The notes under the pieces are model-generated. The model ran no database searches, was not told the DNA's origin, and was given only the letters and a program-made list of their open reading frames with translations. Positions 8,481 through 16,766 of a stretch of 64,000 nt of DNA are shown piece by piece (position 1 is the stretch's first letter; each line of letters begins with the position of its first letter). This DNA is from Ruminococcus albus AD2013 (GTDB lineage: Bacteria; Bacillota; Clostridia; Oscillospirales; Ruminococcaceae). The stretch is from positions 2,914,001 through 2,978,000 of the forward strand of contig NZ_JAGS01000001.1 of NCBI RefSeq assembly GCF_000526775.1, read 5' to 3'. The position numbers were made by a program, and so were the translations under genes.

Positions 8481-8509
8481 ATTGTACCAGAAATCCACAG
8501 GATTTTCAA
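8481..8509 (-). promoter_or_regulatory. Promoter of the alpha-galactosidase operon
   Basis: Minus strand: TTGAAA at 8504-8509, a 17-nt spacer and TACAAT at 8481-8486. The -35 overlaps one TTTTCAACA motif (8503-8511). Confidence 0.75.
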
Positions 8510-8562
8510 CAGCTGTAATCGATTTAAGGTAGAATTTATTTTGTGAATTTTTTGTAAAGTGG

Positions 8563-8597
8563 CGTAAAAACGCCCAAAAATGGGATTTTCGGGCGTT
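8563..8597 (-). terminator. Possible terminator upstream of the alpha-galactosidase promoter
   Basis: A 7-bp stem AACGCCC (8569-8575) with GGGCGTT (8591-8597), followed on the minus strand by a T-run. It would insulate the operon from transcription entering from the repeats. Confidence 0.5.
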
Positions 8598-9090
8598 AAC
8601 GGAATGTCATTTTTATTACTGTTTTATTACAGTTGAATACTGATGTCAATTTGACGATGGGGGTTTGAAGTACGTCTTTTGGGACAGGCTGTGTAACTCT
8701 TTGATTACAACTTGGTAACACTCAAGGGAGAAAAATGGGACGATTGTTGAAAGGGGAAAAGTTTTCAACAATAAAAATGGGTTATAGCAGTTTATACACC
8801 CTCTTTTCAACAGTTTCAACAGAGTTTTCAACAATTTTGAAAACTGGGGTGTTGAGTTTTAACTGTCCAAAAAAGTTCTTGTTACCGTTTTTTAACCATT
8901 TGTTACTTAACAGGGGAGAATAGTAACAAAAAACTGTAACAGATGGGGAAATTTCCCTGAACATAGGGGTTTGGAAGATATAGATTAAATAGTTTGTATA
9001 GTTGGATAAACAAAAGAACTTAAATGGGGTTGTGTAAAACATAGAAGTTTTAAATAGGGGTTGACAAGAAAATAAGCATGGAAATAAACC
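8598..9090. other. AT-rich non-coding region with TTTTCAACA repeats
   Basis: About 500 bp without a credible gene; short frames lack ribosome-binding sites and family features. Exact TTTTCAACA occurs at 8762-8770, 8804-8812 and 8825-8833 (plus 8503-8511), with near copies at 8745-8753 and 8813-8821 and a TTATACACC at about 8791. Function is unknown; DnaA-box-like clustering is one reading. Confidence 0.45.
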
Positions 9091-9109
9091 TTATTTTAAT
9101 TTATAATTC

Positions 9110-9434
9110 ATAATTCACAATTCATAATTGTTGGCAGGAAGATAACGTAGCTGTACTTAGGATAGAATGCCAAGGAGAAGAGCTTTGGCTCAAGCCTTTC
9201 GCGAAAGGCTTGCGGGAGTTTGAGGGCAGAGCCCTCAACTCAAGGCGCAAAAGCGACGCGGCAACAAAGCGATAAATAGCGATACAAACTTCCGACCAAT
9301 AGAGCGCGGGCAATCCGAAAACTCCGAGCGTGAGCAAAACTAAAGCCCCGCACAAACTACCCGCGTAAATATTGCCCGCGCCCGCCGTCAAACAGCGTAA
9401 GCGTTTTTGACGGCTCGACCCGACAGGGGCGACC
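9110..9434 (-). repeat. Dispersed structured repeat, copy D (inverted)
   Basis: Reverse-orientation copy. Hairpins: palindrome at 9191-9212, TTGAGGGC/GCCCTCAA at 9220-9227 with 9231-9238, GCGCGGGCAAT at 9304-9314 with 9371-9381, and GCCGTCAAA at 9384-9392 with 9406-9414. The AT-rich tail (9110-9130) contains degenerate GAATTAT units. It faces copy C head to head. Confidence 0.85.
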
Positions 9435-9535
9435 TGATAACGCAGTACGTCAGATAAGAGTGAAGCACTTCTTGCAGATCATGTCATAGATAGATGTTCT
9501 TGATTATTGGGGGCGGGGGTAGTTGGGCTTGTCGA

Positions 9536-9850
9536 TGTGTTTGTTTTGGGACGTAGCTTTGCGAGTTTTCGCCCCTCAGCTGCGACTGCGTCGGCAGCGC
9601 CGTCGGGTCGAGAAATCAACGAGCTATCGCCGTTGATTTCAGGCGCGGCAATATCTCCGCACATAGTTTGTGCGTGGTATAAGCTTTGCACACGCTCGAT
9701 TTTTGATTATTGCCGCGCCTTGTTGGTCGGTAGTTTGTTGGGCTATTTACAGCACTATTTTCACGTCGCTTTTGCGCCTTGACCGAGAGGCTCTGCCTCT
9801 CGAGCTCTCCGCAAGCTTTTCGCGAAAAGCTTGACCAAAAGCTCTCTTCG
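9536..9850 (+). repeat. Dispersed structured repeat, copy C
   Basis: Forward copy beginning near TTTGTTTTGGGA. Hairpins: a 10-bp stem GAAATCAACG at 9612-9621 with 9631-9640; GGCGCGGCAATA at 9642-9653 with 9708-9719; GAGAGGC at 9785-9791 with 9795-9801; and the 22-nt palindrome at 9812-9833. It lacks the GAATTAT tail. It lies upstream of the glmS promoter. Confidence 0.85.
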
Positions 9851-9946
9851 CGTCATAGTTTGTCCGGTGCGCCGGTTTGCTGCCGCGAAATCGCCGAAAT
9901 CTGTCTTTATATATAATTTATTACATCCGAAACGTATATCAAACTA

Positions 9947-9975
9947 TTGACAGTTAGTTTATTATCTGATATAAT
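9947..9975 (+). promoter_or_regulatory. Consensus promoter of glmS
   Basis: TTGACA at 9947-9952, a 17-nt spacer and TATAAT at 9970-9975. The implied leader of about 55 nt is too short for a glmS ribozyme. Confidence 0.85.
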
Positions 9976-10036
9976 TAATCTGGATATTGTTTACCATATT
10001 AAAAGAAATAAAACCGTATATTGGAGGTAATATATA

Positions 10037-11875
10037 ATGTGTGGTATTGTTGGTTTTACAGGTGACCATCAGGCTGCTCCCGTGCTGCTTGACGGACTTT
10101 CCAAGCTTGAATACAGAGGTTACGATTCCGCAGGTATAGCTGTTCGCGACGGCGGGAACGATACCGAGATAATTAAGGAAAAAGGCAAGCTGGAAGTTCT
10201 TATAAATATGACAGACGGCGGCAAGGCAGTTAAAGGCTGCTGCGGTATAGGTCATACCAGATGGGCTACCCACGGCGAACCCTCCGCACTTAATGCTCAC
10301 CCTCATGCTACCGATGATGAAAATGTTATCGCTGTACATAACGGTATCATTGAGAATTATCAGGAACTCCGCGACAAGCTGGTAAAGGCAGGATATACTT
10401 TTAAATCGCAGACCGATACCGAGGTAGCTGTAAAGCTTATCGATTACTACTACCGCAAGTACGGCGAGGGTCCTGTTGATTCCATCGCAAGAGCTATGAT
10501 ACGTATTCGCGGAAGCTACGCTCTCTGTGTTATGTTCAAGGAATATCCGCAGGAGATATATACCGCACGTAAGGACAGCCCCATGATAATCGGTATTGCA
10601 AACGGTGAGACCTATGTGGCTTCCGACGTTCCTGCTATACTGAAATATACAAGAAACGTATACTACATCGGCAACCACGAGATAGCAAAGCTTGAAAAGG
10701 GCAATGTTACTTTCTACAATATCGAGCGCGAGGAGATCACCAAGGAGATCACCGAGATAAAGTGGAACGCCGAAGCAGCTGAAAAGGGCGGCTATGAGCA
10801 CTTCATGCTCAAGGAGATACACGAGCAGCCCAAGGTTATAAAGGATACGATAAACTCCGTTGTTAAGGACGGCGATATCGTGCTTTCCGAATTCGGTCTT
10901 ACCGATGAGGAAGTACAGGCACTTTCTCAGATATACATAGTTGCCTGCGGTTCTGCTTACCATGTTGGTGTTGCGGCGCAGTATGTTATCGAGGAACTTA
11001 CTACTATCCCTGTGAGGGTTGAACTTGCCAGCGAGTTCAGATACAGAAAGACTCCTTTCAACAAGAACAGTCTTGTTATAATAATCAGTCAGTCGGGCGA
11101 AACTGCCGACAGCCGTGCCGCACTTACTCTTGCTAAGGAAAACGGCATAAAGACACTGGGTATCGTAAATGTTGTAGGCTCGAATATCGCCCGTGAAGCC
11201 GACAGCGTGTTCTACACACTGGCAGGTCCCGAGATATCCGTTGCGACAACCAAGGCATACAGCACTCAGCTTATCGCAACTTATCTGCTGGCTATGCAGT
11301 TTGCAAAGGTACGCGGTGAGATATCCGATGAAAGACTGGCTGAACTTCTTGAAGAGATACAGACCATTCCCGACAAGGTAGCAAAGATACTTGAAGACAA
11401 GGAAAGGATACAGTGGTTCGCTTCCAAGTTTGCAAATATCCGCGATGCTTTCTTCATCGGCAGAGGTATCGACTACGCAGTAAGCCTTGAAGGTTCGCTG
11501 AAAATGAAAGAGATAAGCTATATCCACTCGGAGGCTTATGCGGCAGGCGAGCTGAAGCACGGTCCTATCAGCCTTATCGAGGAAGGTACTCTTGTTATCA
11601 GCGTGCTGACTCAGCAGGAACTGTTTGAGAAGACAGTTTCCAACATGGTTGAGTGCAAGTCAAGAGGTGCTTATATCATGGGTCTGACTTCCTACGGCAA
11701 TTACAGTGTTGAGGACACTGCGGACTTTACCGCATACGTTCCCAAGACCGACCCGCTTTTCGCCGCAAGCCTTGCGGTAGTTCCTCTCCAGCTGCTTGGA
11801 TATTATATCTCGGTAGCTAAGGGTCTTGACGTTGACAAGCCCAGAAACCTTGCTAAGAGCGTTACTGTTGAATAA
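10037..11875 (+). CDS. glmS: Glutamine-fructose-6-phosphate aminotransferase
   Basis: A 612-residue enzyme that makes glucosamine-6-phosphate from fructose-6-phosphate and glutamine, the first step to UDP-GlcNAc for cell walls. The N-terminal class II amidotransferase domain starts MCGIVGFTG, with Cys2 as nucleophile after Met removal, and contains GIGHTRWATHG and HNGIIENY. Two SIS domains follow, with CGSAYHVG, SQSGETADS, ELKHGPISLIEE and the C-terminal DKPRNLAKSVTVE. A GGAGG site precedes the ATG. It is monocistronic with its own promoter and terminator. No self-cleaving ribozyme sequence is seen upstream. Confidence 0.97.
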   Translation: MCGIVGFTGDHQAAPVLLDGLSKLEYRGYDSAGIAVRDGGNDTEIIKEKGKLEVLINMTDGGKAVKGCCGIGHTRWATHGEPSALNAHPHATDDENVIAVHNGIIENYQELRDKLVKAGYTFKSQTDTEVAVKLIDYYYRKYGEGPVDSIARAMIRIRGSYALCVMFKEYPQEIYTARKDSPMIIGIANGETYVASDVPAILKYTRNVYYIGNHEIAKLEKGNVTFYNIEREEITKEITEIKWNAEAAEKGGYEHFMLKEIHEQPKVIKDTINSVVKDGDIVLSEFGLTDEEVQALSQIYIVACGSAYHVGVAAQYVIEELTTIPVRVELASEFRYRKTPFNKNSLVIIISQSGETADSRAALTLAKENGIKTLGIVNVVGSNIAREADSVFYTLAGPEISVATTKAYSTQLIATYLLAMQFAKVRGEISDERLAELLEEIQTIPDKVAKILEDKERIQWFASKFANIRDAFFIGRGIDYAVSLEGSLKMKEISYIHSEAYAAGELKHGPISLIEEGTLVISVLTQQELFEKTVSNMVECKSRGAYIMGLTSYGNYSVEDTADFTAYVPKTDPLFAASLAVVPLQLLGYYISVAKGLDVDKPRNLAKSVTVE

Positions 11876-11881
11876 TATTTC

Positions 11882-11916
11882 CGGCGGACAGATACACATT
11901 CTGTCCGCCGTTTTTA
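11882..11916 (+). terminator. glmS terminator
   Basis: 10-bp stem CGGCGGACAG (11882-11891) with CTGTCCGCCG (11901-11910), then TTTTTA. Confidence 0.88.
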
Positions 11917-11945
11917 TGCCCCCGCGGAGCAGTCCCAGTTCGGTG

Positions 11946-12226
11946 CAGATGATGGTTTATCTTGCGTACTGCGGGTTCTGCTGGGGAAAACCTTTCTGAA
12001 GAAAGGTTATTCCCCAGACCCCTTTCCAAAGACTTCTATTTCTTTTTGGCAGGGGGCAGCTATTATTATATAGTGAAGTAAGTGACCGTACTAGGTGTAC
12101 TTTATAAAGAAGTCTGCCCCCTGCCAAAAAGAGTTAAAAGTTTTCGGGGAGGAGTTTGAGGAGGACCCTTTTTCAAAAGGGTCTTCCTCAATAAAGCTCG
12201 CAGTTTGTAAGATAAACCATCATCTG
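11946..12226. mobile_element. MITE-like element with 27-bp terminal inverted repeats
   Basis: A 281-bp non-coding element. The left end 11946-11972 begins CAGATGATGGTTTATCTT and is the reverse complement of the right end 12200-12226 at 24 of 27 positions. Inside is a second, perfect 17-bp inverted repeat (12043-12059 with 12114-12130) and two further hairpins, CTGGGGAA(n)TTCCCCAG near 11981-12016 and GAGGACCCTTTT with its complement near 12160-12190. There is no transposase frame. No clear target-site duplication could be read. It sits between the glmS and GH8 terminators. Confidence 0.75.
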
Positions 12227-12256
12227 TATCAATCCGAGACCGACCTGCGCAGGCAT

Positions 12257-12291
12257 AAAAAAATGGGAGACAGCGGGTGAGTGCTGTCTCC
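12257..12291 (-). terminator. Terminator of the GH8 gene
   Basis: 9-bp perfect stem GGAGACAGC (12266-12274) with GCTGTCTCC (12283-12291), with a T-run following on the minus strand. Confidence 0.85.
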
Positions 12292-12298
12292 TGTGAAT

Positions 12299-13456
12299 TT
12301 ACCATATCTTATAATTTCCGCTGAGGGCTAAGAATGCAAAGAGATACAGGCAGTTATCGTAGTAACGTCTGTCGCCTTTGCGGAGGGGTTCGTTCCAGAA
12401 ACGCTCTACCCATTCAGCGGCAAGGCGGACTGATTTATCCTCTGCATCGAGGGAAAGCTGTCCGCTTATGGCAAGTGATGCCTGTGCTGTTGTTGCAAGC
12501 AGACCCACAGGGTGTCTTGCGGGTTCATCAAGGGGAGTACCATCCACCTCATAGGTCATGAATGGAGAGTTTTTATTTACGATGCCGAGAGTATACTGCA
12601 AACGTCTTACAGCATCTTCAAGGCGGTCGTCCTTGCCTCCCCATGACCTGTCAAGACCGATATTTGCGGCAGTGCGGTAAGCATCGCTGTAGAACCAGTC
12701 ATGTCTTTCGGTAGCCCAGGGGAGAGGACGGGACATGGGTGAACCGTCAAACTCGCCGTATTCGGGATTCATACCGGTAACAGGGTGGCACGATTTTGCG
12801 ATGTAATCGCGGCTTGCCTTTGCTGCCTGTGCGAAGAAATCTCTGTCCTCTTCATAAGCCCATTTTGCGAAAAGCTCGTAAAAATGGGGCAGATGATAGG
12901 AAGCATCAGTAAAATCAGAACCGGGCACAAAGAGTATCAGCTTGTTATCCCTGTTCCACATCGGTGCACCTGCCCTGCCGTTTTCGCCCTTATGGACACA
13001 GGCACGGAGTATCTCCTTTGCTTCGTGGGAATAGTTGAATATGCCTTCGCCGTCGCCCCATCTGTGGGAAGCGAAAAACAGTGCCATAGCGTAGAATTCC
13101 TCACCGTCGGGTGCGGGACCCTCGGCAAAACTTTTGCCGTCAACGCCGCATGACCATCTGAAATAGCCCTCGTTATCGCCCTCTGTCAGGTACATATACT
13201 TCTTTGACCATTTCCATATCTTATCGAAGATATCCTTTTTATCCAGCTGAACAGCCATCATCATGCCGTAGGACATTCCCTCTGTTCTTGCATCGTGGTT
13301 TCCTGTATCCTCAAAATAGCCTGTATCACCGTCTTCGTGATAAAAGCTGTCCTCACCGCAGAAAAATTCCTGTACGATTTCATTCAGCCTTGCTGATATC
13401 TCTTCATCTGTTTTTCCTATCTCTGCAAACGCATTGCGGTATTTTCTGTTTTCCAT
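12299..13456 (-). CDS. GH8 reducing-end xylose-releasing exo-oligoxylanase (Rex type)
   Basis: A 385-residue protein with no signal peptide, so probably cytoplasmic. Rex enzymes trim xylose from the reducing end of xylo-oligosaccharides. It aligns from memory along its whole length with Bacillus halodurans Rex: TGNHDARTEGMSYGMMMAVQ, GPAPDGEE, FFASHRWGDG, SYHLPHFYELF and the C-terminal RRYYDNCLYLFAFLALSGN. The predicted general acid is Glu59 and the likely base is Asp258 in FYSDAYR. Other GH8 activities (endoxylanase, cellulase) are less likely given the length and end. A GGAGGTG site precedes ATG 13456. Confidence 0.9.
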   Translation of the reverse strand: MENRKYRNAFAEIGKTDEEISARLNEIVQEFFCGEDSFYHEDGDTGYFEDTGNHDARTEGMSYGMMMAVQLDKKDIFDKIWKWSKKYMYLTEGDNEGYFRWSCGVDGKSFAEGPAPDGEEFYAMALFFASHRWGDGEGIFNYSHEAKEILRACVHKGENGRAGAPMWNRDNKLILFVPGSDFTDASYHLPHFYELFAKWAYEEDRDFFAQAAKASRDYIAKSCHPVTGMNPEYGEFDGSPMSRPLPWATERHDWFYSDAYRTAANIGLDRSWGGKDDRLEDAVRRLQYTLGIVNKNSPFMTYEVDGTPLDEPARHPVGLLATTAQASLAISGQLSLDAEDKSVRLAAEWVERFWNEPLRKGDRRYYDNCLYLFAFLALSGNYKIW

Positions 13457-13488
13457 CCTGCACCTCCGTGTTGATTTTCATTACTATG

Positions 13489-13517
13489 ATTTTAGCATGA
13501 TGGGTTCTCAAAGTCTA
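13489..13517 (-). promoter_or_regulatory. Probable promoter of the GH8 gene
   Basis: Minus strand: TAGACT at 13512-13517, a 17-nt spacer and TAAAAT at 13489-13494. The plus-strand sequence CCAAAAATTGC at 13519-13529 directly flanks the -35 and recurs at the promoter of the 44858-45643 gene. Confidence 0.45.
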
Positions 13518-13581
13518 CCCAAAAATTGCTTCTGATTTCCCATTTTTGACAAAAAAATACAGCTGCCGCAAAGTGATATAT

Positions 13582-13622
13582 ACAAACAAAGACCGCCGCA
13601 TAAGCGACAGTCTCTGTTTGTA
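13582..13622 (-). terminator. Terminator of the MacB-type ABC operon
   Basis: Long imperfect hairpin ACAAACAAAGAC (13582-13593) pairing with GTCTCTGTTTGT (13610-13621), 17 nt downstream of the permease stop codon. Confidence 0.65.
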
Positions 13623-13638
13623 CTTGGGAAAAAATTTA

Positions 13639-14928
13639 TCATTCATAGCGGAGTGCATCGATAGGATTGAGATTTGCAGCCTTTATGCTGGGTATAAGTC
13701 CGAAGACGATACCGACTACCATAGAGAATGCAACGGATACGATGATCGCAGGTGTGGATATAGATACAGGAACTTCTGCGATATTCGCAATTACTTTTGA
13801 TAAGCCTATGCCTATCAGTACGCCCAGTACACCGCCTATGGTGGTAAGTACTGAGGCTTCTGTAAGGAACTGTGCGAGTATGCGCTTCTTTCTTGCGCCA
13901 AGAGCCTTTTTAAGACCTATCTCGCGGGTACGCTCGGTAACGGATACCAGCATTATGTTCATAACGCCGATACCGCCGACCAGCAGGGATATGCCCGCTA
14001 TCCATATAAGCATCTGGTTTGTGGATTTTGAAAGGTCCTGAAGCTTCTTCGCCTGTTCCAGCAGGCTTTCGCTCTTGTATTCAAGGGTATTGGCAACGCT
14101 CTCAGCTGATTTCTGCTCAGAACCCGCAGACTGCTTACGGATATTCTCATTGAGTATATCCGCTGTCTTCTTGCCCGCACCTGTCATACTGTCGGTATCC
14201 TTTGCGCGTACAACACAGTTCTGTGGCTCGTCATAGCGGAAGATTATACCCCAGTCATCGGTGGGTATGAATATCAGTCCGCTGGAAGAACGGTTATAGG
14301 TGAAGTAGTCTTCAACATTGTTGATAACAGGCTCAAATCCTGTACGCTTGCAGGCAACGCCTATTATCCTGAAAGGCTCGCCGTTGATATCGAGTATCTT
14401 TCCGATGGGGTTCTCACCCTCGAATATACCTCTCTGCATATTTGTATCGATTATCGCAACTTTGGAGAAATCCGTGTACTGCTTTTCGGAAAAGCCCATA
14501 CCCTCGGCTATCTCGTAACCCATTGTTGAAAAATAATCGCTGTCGATACCGTAGATGATAGATGAATCTATCTTCTTGTTGAGATAGAACAGGTTATCGA
14601 TAGTTTCTCTTGTGCGGTAAAGAGTACAGCTCTCAACCTCTTTAAGGTCAACTATCCTCTTCTTGCTCTCCTCGGATACCACCCTGATATTATCAGGTAC
14701 AGGCGACCAGGCGAAATCGGCTTCGGTATCGCCCTGCATCAGCGATATCTTAACAGTATTGTTTCCCGCGCCGATAAGGTTGTTCTTTATCTGTTCGTTC
14801 GTTCCCTCGATAGTCGATACTATGGCGATTATAGCCGCAATACCGATGATAATGCCCAGCATTGTCAGGAATGAACGTATCTTGTGGCTCAGTATTCCCT
14901 GGAGGGAGAGCCTAACGTTTTCTATCAT
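13639..14928 (-). CDS. MacB-type ABC transporter permease
   Basis: A 429-residue integral membrane protein of the MacB/FtsX class. One transmembrane helix near the N-terminus (LTMLGIIIGIAAIIAIVST) is followed by a large extracytoplasmic domain (about 60-290) with a helical tail, then three helices in the FtsX core, with the family motif RTREIGLKKALGARKKRILAQ split around the coupling region. MacB proteins act as mechanotransmitters with an ATPase and an adaptor to export or release peptides, lipids or toxins. It is last of a four-gene operon, 11 nt after the adaptor. The substrate cannot be inferred. Confidence 0.9.
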   Translation of the reverse strand: MIENVRLSLQGILSHKIRSFLTMLGIIIGIAAIIAIVSTIEGTNEQIKNNLIGAGNNTVKISLMQGDTEADFAWSPVPDNIRVVSEESKKRIVDLKEVESCTLYRTRETIDNLFYLNKKIDSSIIYGIDSDYFSTMGYEIAEGMGFSEKQYTDFSKVAIIDTNMQRGIFEGENPIGKILDINGEPFRIIGVACKRTGFEPVINNVEDYFTYNRSSSGLIFIPTDDWGIIFRYDEPQNCVVRAKDTDSMTGAGKKTADILNENIRKQSAGSEQKSAESVANTLEYKSESLLEQAKKLQDLSKSTNQMLIWIAGISLLVGGIGVMNIMLVSVTERTREIGLKKALGARKKRILAQFLTEASVLTTIGGVLGVLIGIGLSKVIANIAEVPVSISTPAIIVSVAFSMVVGIVFGLIPSIKAANLNPIDALRYE

Positions 14929-14939
14929 AGCTTACCTCC

Positions 14940-16766
14940 TCAGAATATGTCCATGTTCTCGGGCATAAGTATCTCGGTGGTCTCACGGGTCTTTGTGCCC
15001 TCCTTGACTTCTTTGCCGTAAGGGAAACATATCTTGTCCTTATAGCTAAGACCGCCCTTGATCTCGATCATATAGCCGTACATTATCTGTCCGACCTTTA
15101 CGTACTGCTTTTTAAGTCTGCCGTCCTCGTCGGCTTTCATTATGTAATAATCGCCGCCCTCCTGCCTTACATAGTGTATCGGCAGGTATACCGAGTTTGA
15201 AGACTTTTCGCTGTTCGATTCCTTTTTATCCGCAGTAAGTTCTACCCAGTCATCGTAAGAGAAACTGTCTTCGCCTTCGATTATCTTTGCGTGTATCTGA
15301 TACGAAGAGTTATTCGGATTTTCGCCCCAGTTATAGTTATTATAACTTACGGGTACATCGTCTATTTTGGTTATCTCAGCAACGCCCGTACCGTCTGAAT
15401 TCCATGAGGTTATGGTAAAGGTATCGCCGATGCTGTATTTCGGAAGGTTCAGCTCGCTTATCTCGCATACTACCTCGGTGCCGCCCTCGCCCTGAATAAC
15501 TGCAAATGCGCGGTCATCGGCATTGGGCTCCTCGTAGATGTCTTCCTCTTCTTCCTCTTCAGCGGCTTCTTCATCCCCCGAAGCCTTGCCTATCTTCTTG
15601 ACGATGCCGTCCAGCTCGGCGTAAAGCTTGCCGTCTACCTTGCGCTTCTTGGCTGTCTGAAGTTCAAAATTAGCCTGTTTGAGGTCTATCTCCAGCTGCT
15701 TTATATCGTCTTCCTTATCGGATATCATCTGCTTGATATCCTCGCGGGAATATACATAATCCGTACCCTCCGGGTCGATGTAATAATCAGCGGGATCGTA
15801 GCTTTCATAGTAATCATAGGGTTCTTCATCTTCCTCGGGAAGTTCGGGCTCGGAGCTGTCGTCCTCGGGTAATGATGAATCGTCCTTCTTCTGAGTTGTC
15901 GGGTGAGTAAAGCTCAGCTTGCCGTAGTGCTTAACATCGGTATCAATGGAAGCATTTCCGTCCTCGTCGATGGTTATGCCGTCGGATACCTTCCAGCTTA
16001 CAAGTGCTTCGGGATCTGTTTTCTCGGCAGGCACTATTATCCATTTAAAAAGGTATCTGTATTCCTCGTCGTATACGCATATCTCGGCGCACTTCTTCTC
16101 GCTTGCCATTCTTATCATGAACTCTTTGGAGACCTCAGCCTCATTAGTGCAGTTGATGATGTAGGGCGCCTCAGGGGTGCCCACGCCCTCAGCGGGTATG
16201 AATGCAGGCTTTATCACATCTGTGATAAGCTGTGCGGGAGGTCCGTCGGGAACATCAGGTCCGATATCGTCGGGAATGCTGTCGTCAGGCATACTGTCAT
16301 CTGGTATATCGTCGGGAAAATCAGGATAATCCGGCTCGGGGGGCTGAGGTGCGTCCTCGGAGGGCTTGTAGTTGCGTATCTTTTCAAGCTCCTTCTTAGC
16401 CATCTTGATATCCTGCTCAACTATCTTTACAGCGTTTTCCTTCTGGGCAAGTTCCAGCTCTACCACGGTCATATCGTATTCAAGTATCGCATCGCCCTTT
16501 TTAACGCTCTGACCTTCCTCAACGTATACTTCCTTTACCAGCTTCTCGGTATCTATATATACTCTCTGGGTATTGGAAGACTGCACGCGTCCGTCAAGTC
16601 CTCTGTAGTAGTAATCGAAATATTCGCTGTCCTGCATCATAAGGCTGACAGGCACTACATCAACTACGACTTTTTCCTGCTTGCTGTCCTTGTACTTTTT
16701 CATGCCGAAATATCCGCCGCCGCCGAGTACTGCCACACAGAGAAGAAATATTATCAGTTTTTTCAT
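14940..16766 (-). CDS. HlyD/MacA-like adaptor protein with a large insertion
   Basis: A 608-residue membrane-fusion-type protein. An N-terminal membrane anchor (LIIFLLCVAVLGGGGYFG) leads to a biotinyl-lipoyl-like half (VKEVYVEEGQSVKKGDAILEYD) and a helical hairpin that starts at about 105-145 (ELAQKENAVKIVEQDIKMAKKELEKI) and resumes at about 345-380. Between the two hairpin arms is an insertion of some 200 residues: a Pro/Asp-rich linker, a possible beta domain, and an acidic Tyr-rich linker. A Glu-run (EEAAEEEEEED) follows the second lipoyl half. The start overlaps the ATPase stop by 4 nt. It should bridge or gate the permease; the insertion has no assigned role. Confidence 0.8.
   Translation of the reverse strand: MKKLIIFLLCVAVLGGGGYFGMKKYKDSKQEKVVVDVVPVSLMMQDSEYFDYYYRGLDGRVQSSNTQRVYIDTEKLVKEVYVEEGQSVKKGDAILEYDMTVVELELAQKENAVKIVEQDIKMAKKELEKIRNYKPSEDAPQPPEPDYPDFPDDIPDDSMPDDSIPDDIGPDVPDGPPAQLITDVIKPAFIPAEGVGTPEAPYIINCTNEAEVSKEFMIRMASEKKCAEICVYDEEYRYLFKWIIVPAEKTDPEALVSWKVSDGITIDEDGNASIDTDVKHYGKLSFTHPTTQKKDDSSLPEDDSSEPELPEEDEEPYDYYESYDPADYYIDPEGTDYVYSREDIKQMISDKEDDIKQLEIDLKQANFELQTAKKRKVDGKLYAELDGIVKKIGKASGDEEAAEEEEEEDIYEEPNADDRAFAVIQGEGGTEVVCEISELNLPKYSIGDTFTITSWNSDGTGVAEITKIDDVPVSYNNYNWGENPNNSSYQIHAKIIEGEDSFSYDDWVELTADKKESNSEKSSNSVYLPIHYVRQEGGDYYIMKADEDGRLKKQYVKVGQIMYGYMIEIKGGLSYKDKICFPYGKEVKEGTKTRETTEILMPENMDIF

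Noticed and set aside
8646..9042. Short frames in the AT-rich gap after the alpha-galactosidase
   Set aside because: No ribosome-binding sites, low complexity, rich in Phe/Leu/Ser from AT content, and no family resemblance.
8444..9100. Chromosomal origin oriC
   Set aside because: No dnaA or dnaN nearby and no cluster of canonical DnaA boxes or clear unwinding element; reported only as a motif cluster.
9962..11560. A 532-codon frame antisense to glmS
   Set aside because: GlmS is certain on the other strand; the antisense translation has no family features and is a codon-bias shadow.
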